Positions 24,050 through 37,154 are shown, counted from the first letter of the stretch. The stretch: 64,000 nucleotides of DNA from Reticulascus tulasneorum (GCA_001557505.1 LSAX01000008.1:434001-498000); one strand, 5' to 3'. Notes: a model not told the origin generated them from the letters alone. Made by a program: numbers and translations.

Positions 24050-27000
24050 CTATACATGCTTCTTGTTCTTGGGCACACGGGCCAGCCAGTAAAAGAATAC
24101 CATGGCGATCGTATTAGCAACGACAAATACCCAGACGATGCCGAAATTCCTCCAGCGTTCGTCGTACTTGATTTCCAAGGAGGCCAGGAATGCGTCAGTG
24201 GTCCCGATAGTGCAGTATGCGCACACGTCGGTTGCCGTGTTGTTCAGCAGGTACCCTCCAGCAACACTCATGTAAGGCTGCATGTAGGTCAGGCAGTCGC
24301 CGCCCTGAGGCTGGAAGTGGAGAAACTCCTTGCTCGCGCATACAACGTCGGTGTTCGCGAGCGCGACCGACATGACGCCGCTTACTACGTAAGTCAGGGG
24401 AGAGAGGCGGTACATGAAAATCCAGAAGCCGGGAAGCGCTGTCGGTGAGGCGACGACACTGTTGTCACAAAGTCAGAAAGCCGCACGATTGGAAGAGAAT
24501 TGCCCGCCATTGGAGGGCCTCAACTTACCCGCAGAACAGCATCAAAAATGTAATTAGAGGACCACTCAGATTGCCTGCCGCCTCCGCCGTTTCGAGCGGA
24601 GCCTGAACCAGAAGAGCAAACGTGCTGACGTACAAGAACAGCACCCAAATGAGTAGGAACATGGTAGCACCTCGTTCTGTGACGGCATCCGTCGAGAAGG
24701 CATTGCGGTAGAGGCCGATAGGGTAGTACCAGGAGAAAAACACCAGGACTCCCATCAAGCTGTTCCACAGCAGCTCAACCCCGACGCTGGCAAGCAGAAA
24801 TACGGTCCAAGAGTATGCCTTTGCCGGCCGCTCTCGGGCTTCAAACAGAGCTCGCTGGTCTACGAATATGGGTCCCATCTGACTGACGAGACTGGGAAAT
24901 AGGGCGCTGATGGGAGATTAGCAGACTGACTGCGGTGATGGATAACTGTATGACATGGGAAGGGAAGGGGCTGAAGGGTGGTAATAACGTACAAAAGCAT
25001 AAAAAAGCTAAACATTTGATTTGTGAGGCCCTGTAAAGTGTTGTTGGCTCTGTAGAATGTGAATCCAAGGAACAAACTCTGGAGATCACAATTGATGTTA
25101 GTTTCCATGGATGTAAACGATGCAAGGTTAACTTGCCGTGATCACACATAGAGCGAGCTTGCTGTAGATATATGTCGGGGATCTCCAGTATAGGACGTTG
25201 ACGCGCTTAAAGCACTCCCACAGTTGAATGGAGAACGGCGCAGCATATTCGGCATAGTCCGAAGGGTCTCTCGACTTGCTTTCATCTGCGTTAGTTTTCG
25301 CGGCTAGGGTGGTTTCCATGTCCTCCAAGACTCGGTGAACCTCGACATATTCTGAGCTCTGTCGCCACGTCAGGGCCCAGTCGATGAGGCTATGGGACCC
25401 GGGAGCGCAGCCCAGCACCTCCATGAGCCATTCCGCTGGATTGGCTTCTGGCGGGCAGGGGCTTGCTCCGTTGCGCTCGAAGTAGCTAACAAGGGTTTGG
25501 CATTGAGCGCCGATTTCTCCAAAGTACGCCGTTTTACCCTCTGGGGCGAGGAAAAGGAGTCGGTCGAATCGCTCGAAAAGGGGACCGGAGGGCTGGTGAA
25601 TCGTGCACAATATAGCCTGGCCGTGTTTCTTAAGTGTGGTGAGGAGATCTAGAATTGACCATGCTGTTTGACTGTCGAGACCGGAGGTTGGCTCATCGAG
25701 GAACACCAGGAGCTGCGGCCGGGCTGCGAGCTCGACTCCAATTGTCAGACGCTTGCGTTGCTCCACATTTAAACCTGGCACAGGTAGATTAGCAGGATTC
25801 AAGAAAATGAACACGCGTATATGCGCAAAACATACCCTCTCCCGGAACCCCCACAATCGCTTCGGCGTAGTCCTCCATCCCGAGCAGCTTGATCACCTCT
25901 TCCACGTATAACAGCTTCTCCTTCCTGCTGACCTTTGCGGGCTGCCGCATCAGGGCGCTGTATTGAAGCGACTCCCTCACCGTCGCTGTGGCAAGGTGCA
26001 GATCGTTCTGTTGGGCATAACCGGTTTTGCGCTGGAATGAGGTGTCTCGAAGCGAGCCGTTGACGAAGACATTGCCAGAAACAACGCCAATTGTGTTGCG
26101 AGTGGCGAGAACGTCGAGGAGCGTGGTCTTGCCTGCGCCGGATGGTCCCTGCAATATGAGAATGAGTGCTGCACAGATAAAAGATTCCAAGTATGGGGTT
26201 TCGTACCATCAATGCCGTCAAAGTACCAGGCTTAATCCAGCCATCGACATTATCCAAAAGGCGCCTTGGCTGTTTGTTGACTGTAATATCAAAGCACACG
26301 TTCTTCCAGTGGAATATCGAAGAGTGCTTTTCGATGGCGGCCGTATCTCGTACGCTTGTCACCGCTTCAAGAGCATTTTCTTGAGGTTGGGTGCCCTGGC
26401 CCTCCACATCTCGTTTGGGTGCAAGTTGGCCGTGGCCACGACGGAACACTAGAATCTCACCCTTGGGCTTCTTAGCAGTTACGAACTCTGCCGACAGAGT
26501 GTAAGTGCTCAGGAAGAAGATCCAGAATGCAATCAGGATCCCTAGATTGCTATTCCTCAATGTGTCAGCCTCGGAACGTCTCCCTCATGTATTCAAGTGC
26601 CACATACCGCCACAGATGAGACTTTTCATAACCAAAGCTGAGCTTGATATAGTCTTCTCCAGAAACAATGTTCGAGCCGGGCTGAGCGCCTACTACACTG
26701 CAGATACGGCCCAAACTAGACGCGTCATCATATCCAGGTCCACTAGGAACAGTAGCAGCGCAGTTAAAGGTCCGACCCGCAAACTCGTTTACTAGTAATG
26801 ATTCGAAGGTATACGCAATCGGATTAATGTAATTGATCCAACGAAACCAGGGGACCATTAAGACTGGTGGGACGATGAAGCCGGCGTACATCATCAGAGC
26901 CATCGTGAACAGAGCACCGGGGCAGAGAGCCTGCACCAGGGAGCGGGTCGCGGCGCCCAATGTTCTGTACATGCTGGACATAACTAGGGTCGTAACCAAG

Positions 27001-28933
27001 GAGAATAAAAGCCAAATGAAGAAAGCCTCGGGCGTTCGACGGAGATTTGTCAGGAAATAAAGCGCGAGGTTGAAGGTGATGGTGTTCACGATGATGAACG
27101 GCATTCCACATATGCTCCACGCAACGGCGTCGGTAGATGGATGGTAAAAAGCGTACCGAGTCTGCTTCTCGACGATAGGGCGTTGGACGTACAGAGCGAC
27201 GATCTAAATTAATCCCAATCAGTTCCATCCCGCCAAGGTTGTGGGAAGCGGAGTGCCAGACCTCCATGTTGGTTGCAAAGGCATTGAACAAGATAGCAAG
27301 GAAAATCAGAACGCCTCGGCTAAAAAAGCTATTAGTGGTTTCGTCTAGGTTGTAAAATATACTTCCAATGATCAAAGCCAGGAAAGTGTTGAAAACGATG
27401 CCAGCAATGGTGATGGACAAGTCTCGATAAAGTCGTTGGAACCCTCGGGTGATGCCAATCTGGACCTGCTGCCAATAAGAAAGCATATACGGCGACGCTG
27501 CTCTCCTGGACGTCATATCAGCATCTAGAATTCAAGTTTAAACTGGGGGAGGACTTACTGAACCCTGGCCTGTCGGATGCGCTTCGCAGCAAGTAAGCGT
27601 TGGACAGACGGTCCCCCAATGGGACAGGCTGTGTTGTACTCCTCGATTTCGGATAGTAACGTCGAGTAGCCCTTGCTTGCCTTCCAGCGCTGTAAGAATT
27701 CCTCGGCAGTATTCGGCACGAGGTGTTCAAATCCTTCCCGGATCAGTCGCTCGGAGCTGGAAACCGAAGTCAGGAAATCGGGAGTCGTCTGCCGTGGGGC
27801 TCTTGCGAAACCCAGGTCGTGAAAGTAGGCAGCAGCTTCGTTGCAAGGGCCGAAGTAGATCTGCAGACCCTCGCAAAGAACCGTAACTTTGTCGAAAACC
27901 TACGTCTAATTAGACATGAGGATGGCTCCGCCCCGGATGAACGACATACCTCGTAGGCAGGTTGGGGAGCCTGGTACAGAGCGACGCAGGCAGTGGAGCC
28001 GGAGAGCTCGGCGGTGAGCTTCACAGTCCTACAGAACTCGATAGCATTGGCGCTATCCAGGCCACGAGTGCTGTTGTCCCAGCATTGCAGCGTGGCGTCG
28101 CTGAGGAAGACCTCGGCGATACTGACCCTCTTGCGCTCTCCGCCACTCACACCGCGCACCATGGCGTTGCCCACGTTGGTGCCGGCCACCTCTCTGAGGC
28201 CAAATGTGGCCAAAGCGACGTCTGCGCGCCGCCGAGCGTATGCATCCGCAGTGATGCCGGGGAACGTGTCGTTGGGCGGCGCGCGGGCCCTGGCGGCGAA
28301 TAGCAGGGTCTGGTCGACGGTCAATTGAGGGAAGTGGACGTCGTTCTCGGCCATGTATATGGACTCTCCTCGGAATTCCCGCCGCATCTGCCGAGGTGGA
28401 AGTCCCTCGTAGTTAATGTGCGAAGCCTCGTCGATATAAAGCCCGTGAATATCGCCGGAGATGGTCTTTAGCAGCGTCGAACATCCACTGCCCGGACGTC
28501 CGAGGACGAGCAGCATCTCGCCTGAGCGCACAAGTCCGTCAAATCCTTTCAGGATCTCAATTTTGCGCTTCTTGACGCCGCCGATCCAGCGCACCAACGA
28601 GGCGGTCTCCAATACAACATTCGCGACATTCTTTTTGTAGTCAGTCGGACTACCGAAGCCGTGGACGTGTAAATTCCGGAAGGAGACTCCCAGGCGCCCG
28701 TCGGGATACCGGTCACGGTCCTTGGACGTAAACTCGGTCAAGTTGGAAATCCATCGTCTGGCACTGAAACCTTCGTCGCGGGGATCCAATCGGGAGTCAG
28801 CGATGCTTGGAGAATACGGATTCTCGACCTCAGACGCCTTGTTCTCATTGGATGAGACGGGCTCAAGCTGTCGAGTCGAGTCGAGACCTTCGGCTTCCTC
28901 CTGCTTTGTCTGGACCTTCTCTTCAGACGCCAT
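24050..28933 (-). CDS. full-size PDR-type (ABCG) ABC transporter
   Basis: About ten exons in reverse (NBD-TMD)2 order, roughly 1440 residues. NBD1 has Walker A '[12 protein letters not shown]' near residue 145, signature '[10 protein letters not shown]' near 262, and the degenerate fungal Walker B '[12 protein letters not shown]'. TMD1 includes '[20 protein letters not shown]' and '[20 protein letters not shown]'. NBD2 has Walker A '[14 protein letters not shown]', signature '[15 protein letters not shown]' and Walker B '[13 protein letters not shown]'. The C-terminus '[13 protein letters not shown]' to '[12 protein letters not shown]' is typical. Introns lie near 27950, 27540, 27230, 26580, 26180, 25800, 25110, 24950 and 24490; no break in frame was found. 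PDR pumps export hydrophobic compounds at the plasma membrane. The substrate is unknown, and no biosynthetic cluster is beside it. Confidence 0.93.
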
Positions 28934-30910
28934 GGCTACCTAGGAGAGACGGGCAACACTATTCGTGCGACGTGATGGATGGGTGGAATCAGCGTGCTAC
29001 AGTCGTGGACCACAGTGCTGCTAAGCATTGAGCTCGATGTCAGCAGGGTAGGCGGATGGGCCACATGAAAAAGTGGCGTTCGGAGCTTCAAATAAAGAAT
29101 TCAAAGTCGTCAGATCGCGAGGGTTTGGACCCTGTCGCGTTTACGTTACGTTGGTTGGCCAGCTATCAGCTACCTCTGTGCAAATTGCCAAGCGGCCACA
29201 ACCTCAATCGAGTGTATCGTATGCTTCCTTCGCTTACTGTGGAGCATTGGCTCCATATACATCTAGGTATTCCGGGGTATCAACCTTCGTCTGGCCATGA
29301 TGATTGGGTGGGAAGGGGGGGTGACCAGCACCAATTCCTTCTGCCATAATAACAACGCTCAACTTTGCGCAAATATGACGACGGCCGCGGTCCATCACAT
29401 TTCGTGCTAGATAACGACCTGATGCACCCAAAGGCGGCTGCCACGCATCGGGGCAATCACTGGTGGTGACAGGGGGGGCCTCCCTGCATACTTGGGTAGG
29501 AAATCCTTCGTAAGGTAGCTCCATGACCCGGAAACGAAATACATGATATAATTAGGCTATCCCATCGAGCGCTGCTGGACCTCGGGACGCCACTGATGAT
29601 GTGCTCTCCTCGCCGAATCGTCCCAAGCCAATCGGGATCGGTGCATCAACTTTGAGAGCGATAATGGACGCCGCCCGTGACTGATACAGTTGGCTATTGC
29701 GCCTCGGCTCATATTGCCCTCAATAACATTATATCTACAGCTGTCATATGGCACAGTTACTCATGGCGGTATGAGGGAGTCTTACATGATTATTTAGTGG
29801 CCTCCCAGTCGGTAGAAATCGGAGTCCGCGGGCGCGGGACGTGCCACTCACTCTCAACAGGGACTTTGCGAAGGTTGTGGATACGCGGAAGAAAGCCTTG
29901 GCACTCCTCTCATCCAAACAGAAGATCCTACGAATCTCCCGAGAGCCCGAACGGGCCAAAAGATGTCCCGACCGAAGCATGGACCGCTGTGTGCCACGAA
30001 ATCTCATGACTTCTCTCTGGGCACTCACGGTGATGGTCCACCGCGGCCCTTCTTTACAGAGCAAAACGCTTGCAGCACCTGTGTTCTCTCGCAAGCAGAT
30101 GCAATTGTCCGTCTTTGGCGTGGCATCCCGCTCCCTGCGAGCGAGACGCCTCGCGCGACACGACATTTCGGTAGAGGCTGCGACCTCATTTTGCAGCCCA
30201 TCGCTGTTTCCTTTAATTAAGACCCCTCCCTTCCCGCCGTGAACTTGCTTTTGGTGTCGCTCACGTGCGGCTGAGAGTTCAGCCCAACCACCACTCCTTG
30301 TCCACCGCCTCCCGCTCTTCTTGATTCGACTTCCGTCTCCTTGACGGCTGATTTCATCCTCTCTTCCAAATCGCTCGCGAGTTCTCAAGTCCGTAGCCTG
30401 TCGCTCTTGAAAGGGCACAGATGTTTCCCTCTGGCCGTGGGAGTTAAGAGGGATGCGAGAATGTCGGCGGCTCTCACCAGCCTCGCTTGTTGTTGGATCG
30501 TGGGATCCCAGAATTACTTCCATGCTTGCATGTCAATAGAGGGTTCGAAGCCAATCGCTATGGGGCAATACTAGCGGATGGATCTTAATACACAACGAAT
30601 CGAGGAACTTTACGCCTTCTCTATTTCTGTGAGTATCATGCCGCGAGTTATCCAGCTTGAAATCCCATCTAGGACCTAGTCGAGATGATAAGAATACTAT
30701 CCTTCTAAGCCGTCTGCCTTGTACGCCAATCTCTTGTCTTTCCAAGACGAGATCCCTCTCCGTCAACAATGAAGGCACCCCGTCCCATGTCACCCTTCGG
30801 CATTCATCCCATCTTTCGGGGTATCTTAACATTCCTCATACACGAACCCAGACATCGTAGTGGTAACAAAAACGCCTTCTATCCGTACATCTGCGATTCC
30901 ACATAATTTT
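28934..30910. other. gene-poor intergenic region
   Basis: About 2 kb. A 259-codon frame (29744-30523, minus) and an overlapping plus frame are rich in Arg and Ser and look like chance frames in GC-rich DNA. No gene is supported. Confidence 0.45.
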
Positions 30911-32420
30911 TCAGTGCAGGCCCTTGCTTCGGGACTTGGTCTGGTAGACATCTCGCTGCACTTGGATCCCATTGCCGGTCGGGGAAACCGGCTCTCGCTG
31001 AGTAGATCCAATTTTGGTGCGCACCATGGGCCGGAGGCTGACAATGTGTTCATCCGCAACGGTGCGTGGCATGCTTAGCCGTTCGGTGCTAGTTAACTGC
31101 GACTTGCTCGAGTGAGACAGATCCTCTCTGGTACTCTGCAAGCCGATAACACCCTCGCTTGTGTTACCGCTTTCATGATGCTGCAGCTCCAAACTTGCAG
31201 CGTTGCTAGCCTCGTACAGGCCGTCCTGGCTCTCTGCAGAACCAACACTTCTCTGGCGAGCAGACTCGAGGTCCTTTGTGAAAATCGGGTTGCTCTTGGT
31301 ATCCTTGCTTCCCTCTGTTTTCGCGTAGCCCTTACTCGACCTCCCAGCTTTGGTTCCCAGCTTGGGAAGGTATTTTGAAACTAAAGGTCGAAGGCATGAG
31401 AGACAAGAGCATGTAATGGCCGATGTGATTTCGACGATGGACCAGATGGATGACTCAGTATTCTCCCAGGTCAAATCCTCAAACAGTTTGAGATATTTGA
31501 TGCGAATGACGGATATAGCAACGGTGCTACACGTTGAGTTTACACAGTCAGCTATCGACACCAATACTTCCCATTTAACTGCCAGGCAAGACTTACAAAA
31601 ATCCAAGACAAAAGATACCCAGGAGGAGGATCTTCTGCGGGCGAGCCAGGTTGAGGTGGCTGATGACAGGAAGCGGCAAAATAAAAACGGCTAGGTCGGT
31701 GACGATGTTTCCGGCAGCGTTGATGTACCATTGAGGTAGATTGGGAATGCAAGTCGCTTTGACGGTGTTGTTCCAGAAACCCTCGATTGGGGTGCAGATG
31801 AATATGCCCACGAGAACCTGCGAGACACCCCATCCTCCAACAATGATGAACGCAGCGATATACACCTTGCGCATCTGCTGGATAGCAAGAACTCGATAGT
31901 ATTGGATCAGGAACGTCATCTTTACGGACAGCAATGATGCTGTGTATAAGACGATGGAGACGTAAAAGTTCTGCGGCTTGTCAGTCCAGTCGCATTTGCC
32001 CACTCGAGGAGCCGGGAAGGCATCTCACTCTCAGATACAAAGGTATAGTCTCCTTCTCCAAGATCCAAACGTGCTTACCGAGACCGTACTTGGTCACTAT
32101 TACGCCAGTCAGCTCACCAAACCGATGCAATGGGTTGCGAAAGACGTACTTGTGGCAATGGCAATACCATCGCCATAGATTATGAGCTACGGTGCACTGC
32201 GTTAGTCAGGTTCTCCGACTAAGGCAGTCTTGTCTGCATATCATACCAAGGTGACAACTGCTGCATAGTCATCAAGACCAACCTTCTTGACGATCATCCG
32301 CCGAGTCCATAGTCGAAGACCAACCATGACAGTGGCTATAAGGAGGCACATGACCACAACACCTATGACTGTTGGCGACCTGTCGTCGAAAGAGTTTGGG
32401 GGAAGCTGAGATGGATCCAT
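30911..32420 (-). CDS. rhodopsin-like (Pth11-related) seven-helix membrane protein
   Basis: Five exons join in phase: 32247-32420, 32150-32186, 32079-32096 (18 nt), 31597-32002 and 30911-31526, giving 416 residues. The start sits in a good context (GCCACCATGG). Motifs of the fungal Rhodopsin/DUF family (PF20684) are 'IATVMVGLRLWTRRMIVKKV', 'GLDDYAAVVTLLIIYGDGIA', 'TKYGL', 'YTASLLSVKMTFLIQYYRVL', 'LPQWYINAAGNIVTDLAVFI', 'LGFFTVAISVIRIKYLKL' and 'CSCLSCLRPLVSKYLPKLG'. The tail of about 150 residues is Ser/Thr rich and probably cytosolic. These proteins are putative receptors with mostly unknown ligands. An alternative without the 18-nt exon would break the phase. Confidence 0.88.
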
Positions 32421-34159
32421 GGTGGCAACGACAACACCTTTTGGTCTCGGGTTGGTCTTGAGATATCTGCAGAAATGCTTTCCCGCTGAAGGGAATGGAG
32501 GTCCTGAATGACTGAGACAGTTCGAGTCCCGTTTAGGTGTCCATCAGGCGAACACAGTCATAGATCGGGTGAAGATCAGAACGGTAAAGCAGCCTGAACT
32601 TCTAGAAGCAAACGAAGCTGTGCTGTCTGGACCAGAGGGGGGAGATGGCGTTCATTTAAGCTGGATCGAGCTGGGCTAGCAAGCACCCTTAAGTCGATCA
32701 AAACGTAACTGCCCATGCGTTAAGGTGACATGGCGCTGGGACTAAACACTGGGCCGGACACACCCGTTGCTGGTTAGCTCGTCGCGGGACAGAGCTGGTG
32801 TGGTGAGTATGCATAAACGCATCCTGTTCGACTAGGTAGCTTGTACTTCCAATCAGCCACGACGACGCCACAACTGCTGGAGGAATAGATATGCCAATCT
32901 TGGAGCACTCGTGCTTTGCAGTTTGAGGTACTAAATTTTGAGATACTAAGCTGGCGAATGTTTATGGAGGGGGATGGCTATGCTGGCTTGTTTGCGTCGA
33001 CGAACTTGCACTTCGTTTCTCGTCCTGAACTAGTATCCAGCACGCCTGGCTTCTCGCCGGATGGCCTGCAGGGAACGCACATTATTATTCCCCGAGCGCA
33101 AAGGGGCTGTGAGCGATCAATACAATGTATTTCATCAACCAATCAATCAAACCCGAGTCCGCGACTTGCGTATCGTGCAGAAACTAGCTGGCCGCACGGG
33201 CAACGCCTGCTACGTAGGAAACTCGCTTGCATACCCCCGCAAGTCAGAATCATTTGCGGGGAATTTAATAGTTCGAATGAAACTGGCTTTGGGCACGCCG
33301 CCCATGGTTTTAGATCGCATGGGCTTTTACACTACTACTCCTTCGGTTAACGATCCACAGTCGCACGGACGTACTTAAACCTCGTATTATTAAGAGGCTC
33401 TGTTTTGGTGGTGTACCGAGTACCGAGGGCTTCGAATCGGCGAACCCAAGAACGCCATCAGTGCTCAAACAATTGCTTGGCTTATCGCCGCAACAATGGT
33501 GCTTTATGAGCCGCGGCCGCACCTTGCAAAGTCTTGACATATCTGAACAAGTGAATCGAAAAACGGGGCCCGGTGGTCCCCACCGAAATAGCGTCTCCCA
33601 TGCACCCTTGATCCCCGACTCTCATTCTGTCGATCCACATGCCAAACTAATAAGCATTGGCAGGAGTGTGTATTTTGGAAGATACTATGTACGTACAATA
33701 AAAACCAGGTTCAGCTTCCGCTTTTTCAGCTTTCAGATATTTCCAGAACAAGTCGCCAGTGGGGCTCATCCACAGTGCGTAAGCAGGTGTGAGGGAGTAC
33801 TAATGTCATCACCGGCTTAACAGCAGCCAATTTCTACCCCACAGGTATGACCTATAATCATGACCTGGCCTAAGTAGTGTTCCCTCTTGTGGACCTATGT
33901 CAGCCATTTTGGGCTTATGCTTTAGTTAATTACTTAACCGGTAAATAGCCTCTTATGCTGCTCAAGAGCGAGGAATTTTATCTGATACATCCAACCAAGC
34001 AGTTCATTGAGCATGACGGTTACGCCCCGCGTTGTACCACGACATGTACCTGTGCTTGAAAAGGCGGTTAACAAGGCGATCTCGCAAGGCTTATGGACCG
34101 TAGTTCAGGATGAGGTGAAGAGGTCGGTGAGGACTGACAGTTGCCTCATGGGAGGTGCG
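32421..34159. other. gene-free region
   Basis: About 1.7 kb with only short, unconvincing frames. It includes the promoter of the rhodopsin-like gene at its left end. Confidence 0.5.
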
Positions 34160-34393
34160 TTGCTAACTGCAAGTAGCTCGATATACCATCAACCGCAGAG
34201 TCTGAAGTAAAGAAAACGACAGAGGACGACCTCGGAGTCTCAGTATCCGAATGTTCAATATTTTTTGTCAAAGGAAACTTCACAGCCGGGCTGGATGTGG
34301 TAAAAACAGGTGAGATACTATATGAGATTGAGGAGCAAATTATTACTCTGAGTCCGCGATCAACCGTGGTGATTATTCGAAATCCTTCTTGAC
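34160..34393 (+). pseudogene. unrecognised coding-like fragment
   Basis: A plus-strand frame ending at TGA 34391-34393 reads like real protein: 'EDDLGVSVSECSIFFVKGNF' followed by 'GEILYEIEEQIITLSPRSTV' and 'VIIRNPS'. I do not recognise the family. No start or upstream exon joins it clearly. It lies beside other gene fragments, so a remnant is the simplest reading. Confidence 0.3.
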
Positions 34394-34738
34394 AGACATC
34401 AACTCTGTTTACCATCAGCTGCCATACTTTCGCTCTGCACTGACGTCTGGAACACCATTCCCTCGGCAGGGTCCTGAATCACAGTTGGCGAGACAAGATC
34501 TGGCAAACCTCCCCACCGAACTGTGTATTCGGGAAGATTCTGAACTGGAGTTGGCGTGCCAAAATCTGGTAAGTTCCAGTGAGCATATTGAGACGCATCA
34601 GTGTCGCCGAGAAACCGCAGGTTATCGCACTCGACCTGACTCTGGATGGGCGACGCGAATTGGTCTGCGGATGTGCCCGCATGTGAAGTAAACTCAGCAC
34701 CTTGGACAGCAACTGTTCCGGAATTAAGCATCGACCAG

Positions 34739-35026
34739 TCACTCCCCTTCGTACTGGCTCGGAACGCCCGCGTAGGAGTGCAGGGTCAGGACGACGTCTC
34801 TGGGATAAGAGGGGTCGTCCAGGGCGGAGAGCACCGCGTTGCGGATCGCCTTCATGTCATCGCTGAGGGTTGGCGCGGGCAAGACGGTGCCATTATTAGC
34901 GGATAGGAGGGGGATGACCTCCGCGTCCTAGCCCTACGAGCTGAGGGCGTTCATGAGCTTGTCGTAGAAGGGCGGCGTGGTGAATGCCCCCGGGACAATG
35001 ATGAAGAGGGCTTTGGGAGACGACAT
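34739..35026 (-). pseudogene. alpha/beta-hydrolase N-terminal fragment
   Basis: From an ATG at 35024-35026 the minus strand reads 'MSSPKALFIIVPGAFTTPPF', then 'YDKLMNALSS', two in-frame stops, then 'DAEVIPLLSANN', 'AIRNAVLSALDD' and 'RDVVLTLHSYAGVPS' before stops again. This matches the first strand, the 'PGA' oxyanion region and the 'HSYGG' nucleophile elbow of small fungal alpha/beta hydrolases. The serine elbow is kept but the C-terminal half, including the acid and the histidine, is gone. It is a dead remnant. Confidence 0.75.
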
Positions 35027-35331
35027 GGCGGAGAAATACAGCTGGATCTCACTAATGCCCTGATTCTTTGACCTCCAGAACGGTTACTACTTGCGCAGCG
35101 ACTCTCCTGAGTCTTATATTAGTGTGTTGGTTCGCACGCTAAGTCCCCGTTCCACTAGGTACATAAAGGCCAGGCCTGGATACGTGACAGGCTTATGTCC
35201 TCAGGCTCCGGCTTATCTGGTCGGTAAAGACTGACATGAATCTAACAGGCCCTGGGCCTAATGCCCTTTGCAGCCACCATCGCCTGTGGAAATCAGAGGA
35301 AGTCCTGAGCCAATTGCGTCATATCAGGGGT
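35027..35331. other. short intergenic region
   Basis: About 300 bp between the hydrolase fragment and the stop of the secreted-protein gene. Nothing is recognised. Confidence 0.4.
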
Positions 35332-35874
35332 TTAGAACTGCGAATTGACATCACAGGTGTAGCCCGTCCACGCACGCCAGGCGTTCACAGTTTCCTGGTG
35401 GATGTTATAATAATCGCTGAGGCCACCACCGCCAACGTATACTGAGATATCCGAGACAGCGGCACTGTTGCCGTTCACTAACCAGCATTGCGGGTTACCG
35501 TAAGCGAATGGGATATATCGTGCCGCTATCTCTGTGATGATGGCAAAGTCAGGCTAATGATATTTTCTTCAAAGGGGAGAATACTAACCATAAAAGTACT
35601 GGCACCAAATCCGAATCATGACCTCCTGAGTATGCGGGGACCTTCCCTGCTGCGCAGTTGCTTCAACGCGGTAGCGCCAATAGCCTCCATCCTGCCAGTC
35701 GTACGTATGCCAGGCACCGAGGACGCAGTCGAGGGGGGACCGTTGGGGCCCGACGGTACCGTTAACTGGGGCATTTGTCCCGACGGCGGCGGGGGCACTC
35801 GTCTCGACGGCGGCGGGCGCGCCTACGATGAGGGCCGGGGCGAGGATCGCAATAGCACTAAGAATGAGCTTCAT
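35332..35874 (-). CDS. small secreted cysteine-containing protein
   Basis: Two exons (35589-35874, 35332-35531) join in phase and give 161 residues. The N-terminus is a signal peptide ('MKLILSAIAILAPALIVGAP') followed by an Ala/Val/Thr-rich linker. The mature part has four cysteines, two per half ('DCVLGAWHTYDW', 'WCQYFYE', 'PQCWLVNG', 'YTCDVNSQF'), enough for two disulfides, and many Trp and Tyr residues. I do not recognise the family. Size, secretion and cysteines are those of fungal effector-like proteins, but a role in interaction is inference. A TATATAAA box lies about 150 bp upstream. Confidence 0.8.
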
Positions 35875-36023
35875 AGTGATCGATGACGATGATAGTCAGG
35901 TTGAGTGGGAGAAGGTGTAGTAGTCTGGTAAGCTGTTGAGACTATCAGATAGAATACACGGAGAAGCAGTAGGAATGGCTACAGATGATAGTCAGATCTC
36001 AGAACACAGAGGCAGCTGCTGCC

Positions 36024-36032
36024 TTTATATAC
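36024..36032 (-). promoter_or_regulatory. TATA box of the secreted-protein gene
   Basis: The minus strand carries TATATAAAG about 150 bp upstream of the start at 35874. Position and sequence fit a fungal core promoter with a long leader. Confidence 0.5.
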
Positions 36033-36203
36033 GCAGTACTTATAAGCCCTAGCTCCGTAGTCGCCAGATAATTACATTTGTGCAGGTCTGAACCCTCGGT
36101 CCAAAGATGATACTTCGTGATCAACACAGCTACCTTCCCAAGTCGACTCAATTTGGCACCAATGCATCATCTCCCCCGTTAGATAACAAGGTCTTGAAGG
36201 GGA

Positions 36204-36639
36204 TTAACAAATGAGAGGGGTCGCCGACCTGGAAGTGATTACGGTACGGCCAACTGCCGCTGCCCAACAAACCATGAGGTCACCGTTGAGGTCGTAGAGG
36301 ATCTTTACCCATGCCGGGCCTTGTGATTGATTGCAAGTCAGCTCAACAAACTCATTGATAGCCAATCACCACCTCAATGCCTCGCACCTGCCTCCAGGCT
36401 CCGAGGCCAGCCAGGTGCACCGTCTCCGTGTGGACCGACCACCGGATGGCACGCTCGCGATCTCTCGACCCCAATATAGGTACGTGCGTAAGGCCGCCAC
36501 CGCAAGGCCCATGGATACTACCTACCTAGATAGAGGTTGAACTGGAGCCGGGCGTCACGTATTTGTCTTCTGGTGGCGCAGCCTGGCAGGCGAAGACGGA
36601 AAGCAACGCGGCGATACTGCGGCGTGCAAATCTGATCAT
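36204..36639 (-). pseudogene. possible broken small secreted protein gene
   Basis: From an ATG at 36637-36639 the strand reads 'MIRFARRSIAALLSVFACQA', a fair signal peptide, and stops after 37 codons. Coding-like sequence goes on in other frames: 'RAIRWSVHTETVHLAGLGAW' and 'FVELTCNQSQGPAWVKILYD' to a TAA at 36204-36206. A GTAGGT donor follows the first stop directly, but no intron set restores one frame. It is probably a decayed relative of the secreted-protein genes nearby. Confidence 0.35.
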
Positions 36640-37016
36640 GGAAGGTAGCACAAGTTCCAAGGCAGGGACCGGTGAGTCGTGGGAGGCCTTACTCTTGGCA
36701 CTCCCGGTAGAGTTTCGCCAGCGAGACGATGTCAGAAGAAACCACTGCTTTGCCCCAGCGATATTATCAGGTCAAATTAATCGGATTCAGTCAGGTAAAT
36801 TCAATTAAGAGCCCACTTAGACCAGTGAGACTAATAGATACAGCTCTTCTTAACTACATTTGACCAAATGCCTTTACAGCCTGATTCCTGCTATATACGG
36901 GATTATACTTTAGGAAGTCGGTCTTACCAAGCATTGCGAAGTATGTGGGTAGGGTTGGGGCAGGGCCGAGCTGTAGGAAGACTATTCAAGTGCATGCTAT
37001 ATACGTACGGTATGCC
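36640..37016. other. intergenic region
   Basis: Nothing recognised. Confidence 0.4.
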
Positions 37017-37154
37017 GGCATCGTTAAATCCTTCGCCTACTACATCGCAACCAAGTCAGCAGGTTTAGGGCCGCTAAGACGCTATCAATGTGGGCATCGT
37101 TAAATCCCTCGCCCACTACATCACAACCAGGTCAGCAGGCTAAAGGCCGCCAAA
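37017..37154 (+). repeat. tandem duplication, 76-bp period
   Basis: Two copies of a unit starting GGCATCGTTAAATCC; the second begins at 37093 and is shorter. Within the shared part most bases agree. Confidence 0.75.

Noticed and set aside
4924..28933. Secondary metabolite cluster (sulfotransferase, RTA1, ABC transporter)
   Set aside because: No backbone biosynthetic enzyme and no pathway regulator is present; the genes are tens of kilobases apart and separated by unrelated ones.
29744..30523. 259-codon minus-strand frame
   Set aside because: Arg/Ser-rich composition, no domain, and overlapping open frames on the opposite strand; looks like chance in GC-rich DNA.
34399..34731. 110-codon minus-strand frame
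   Set aside because: Composition is plausible, but the plus strand is also open and no family or splice partner was found.
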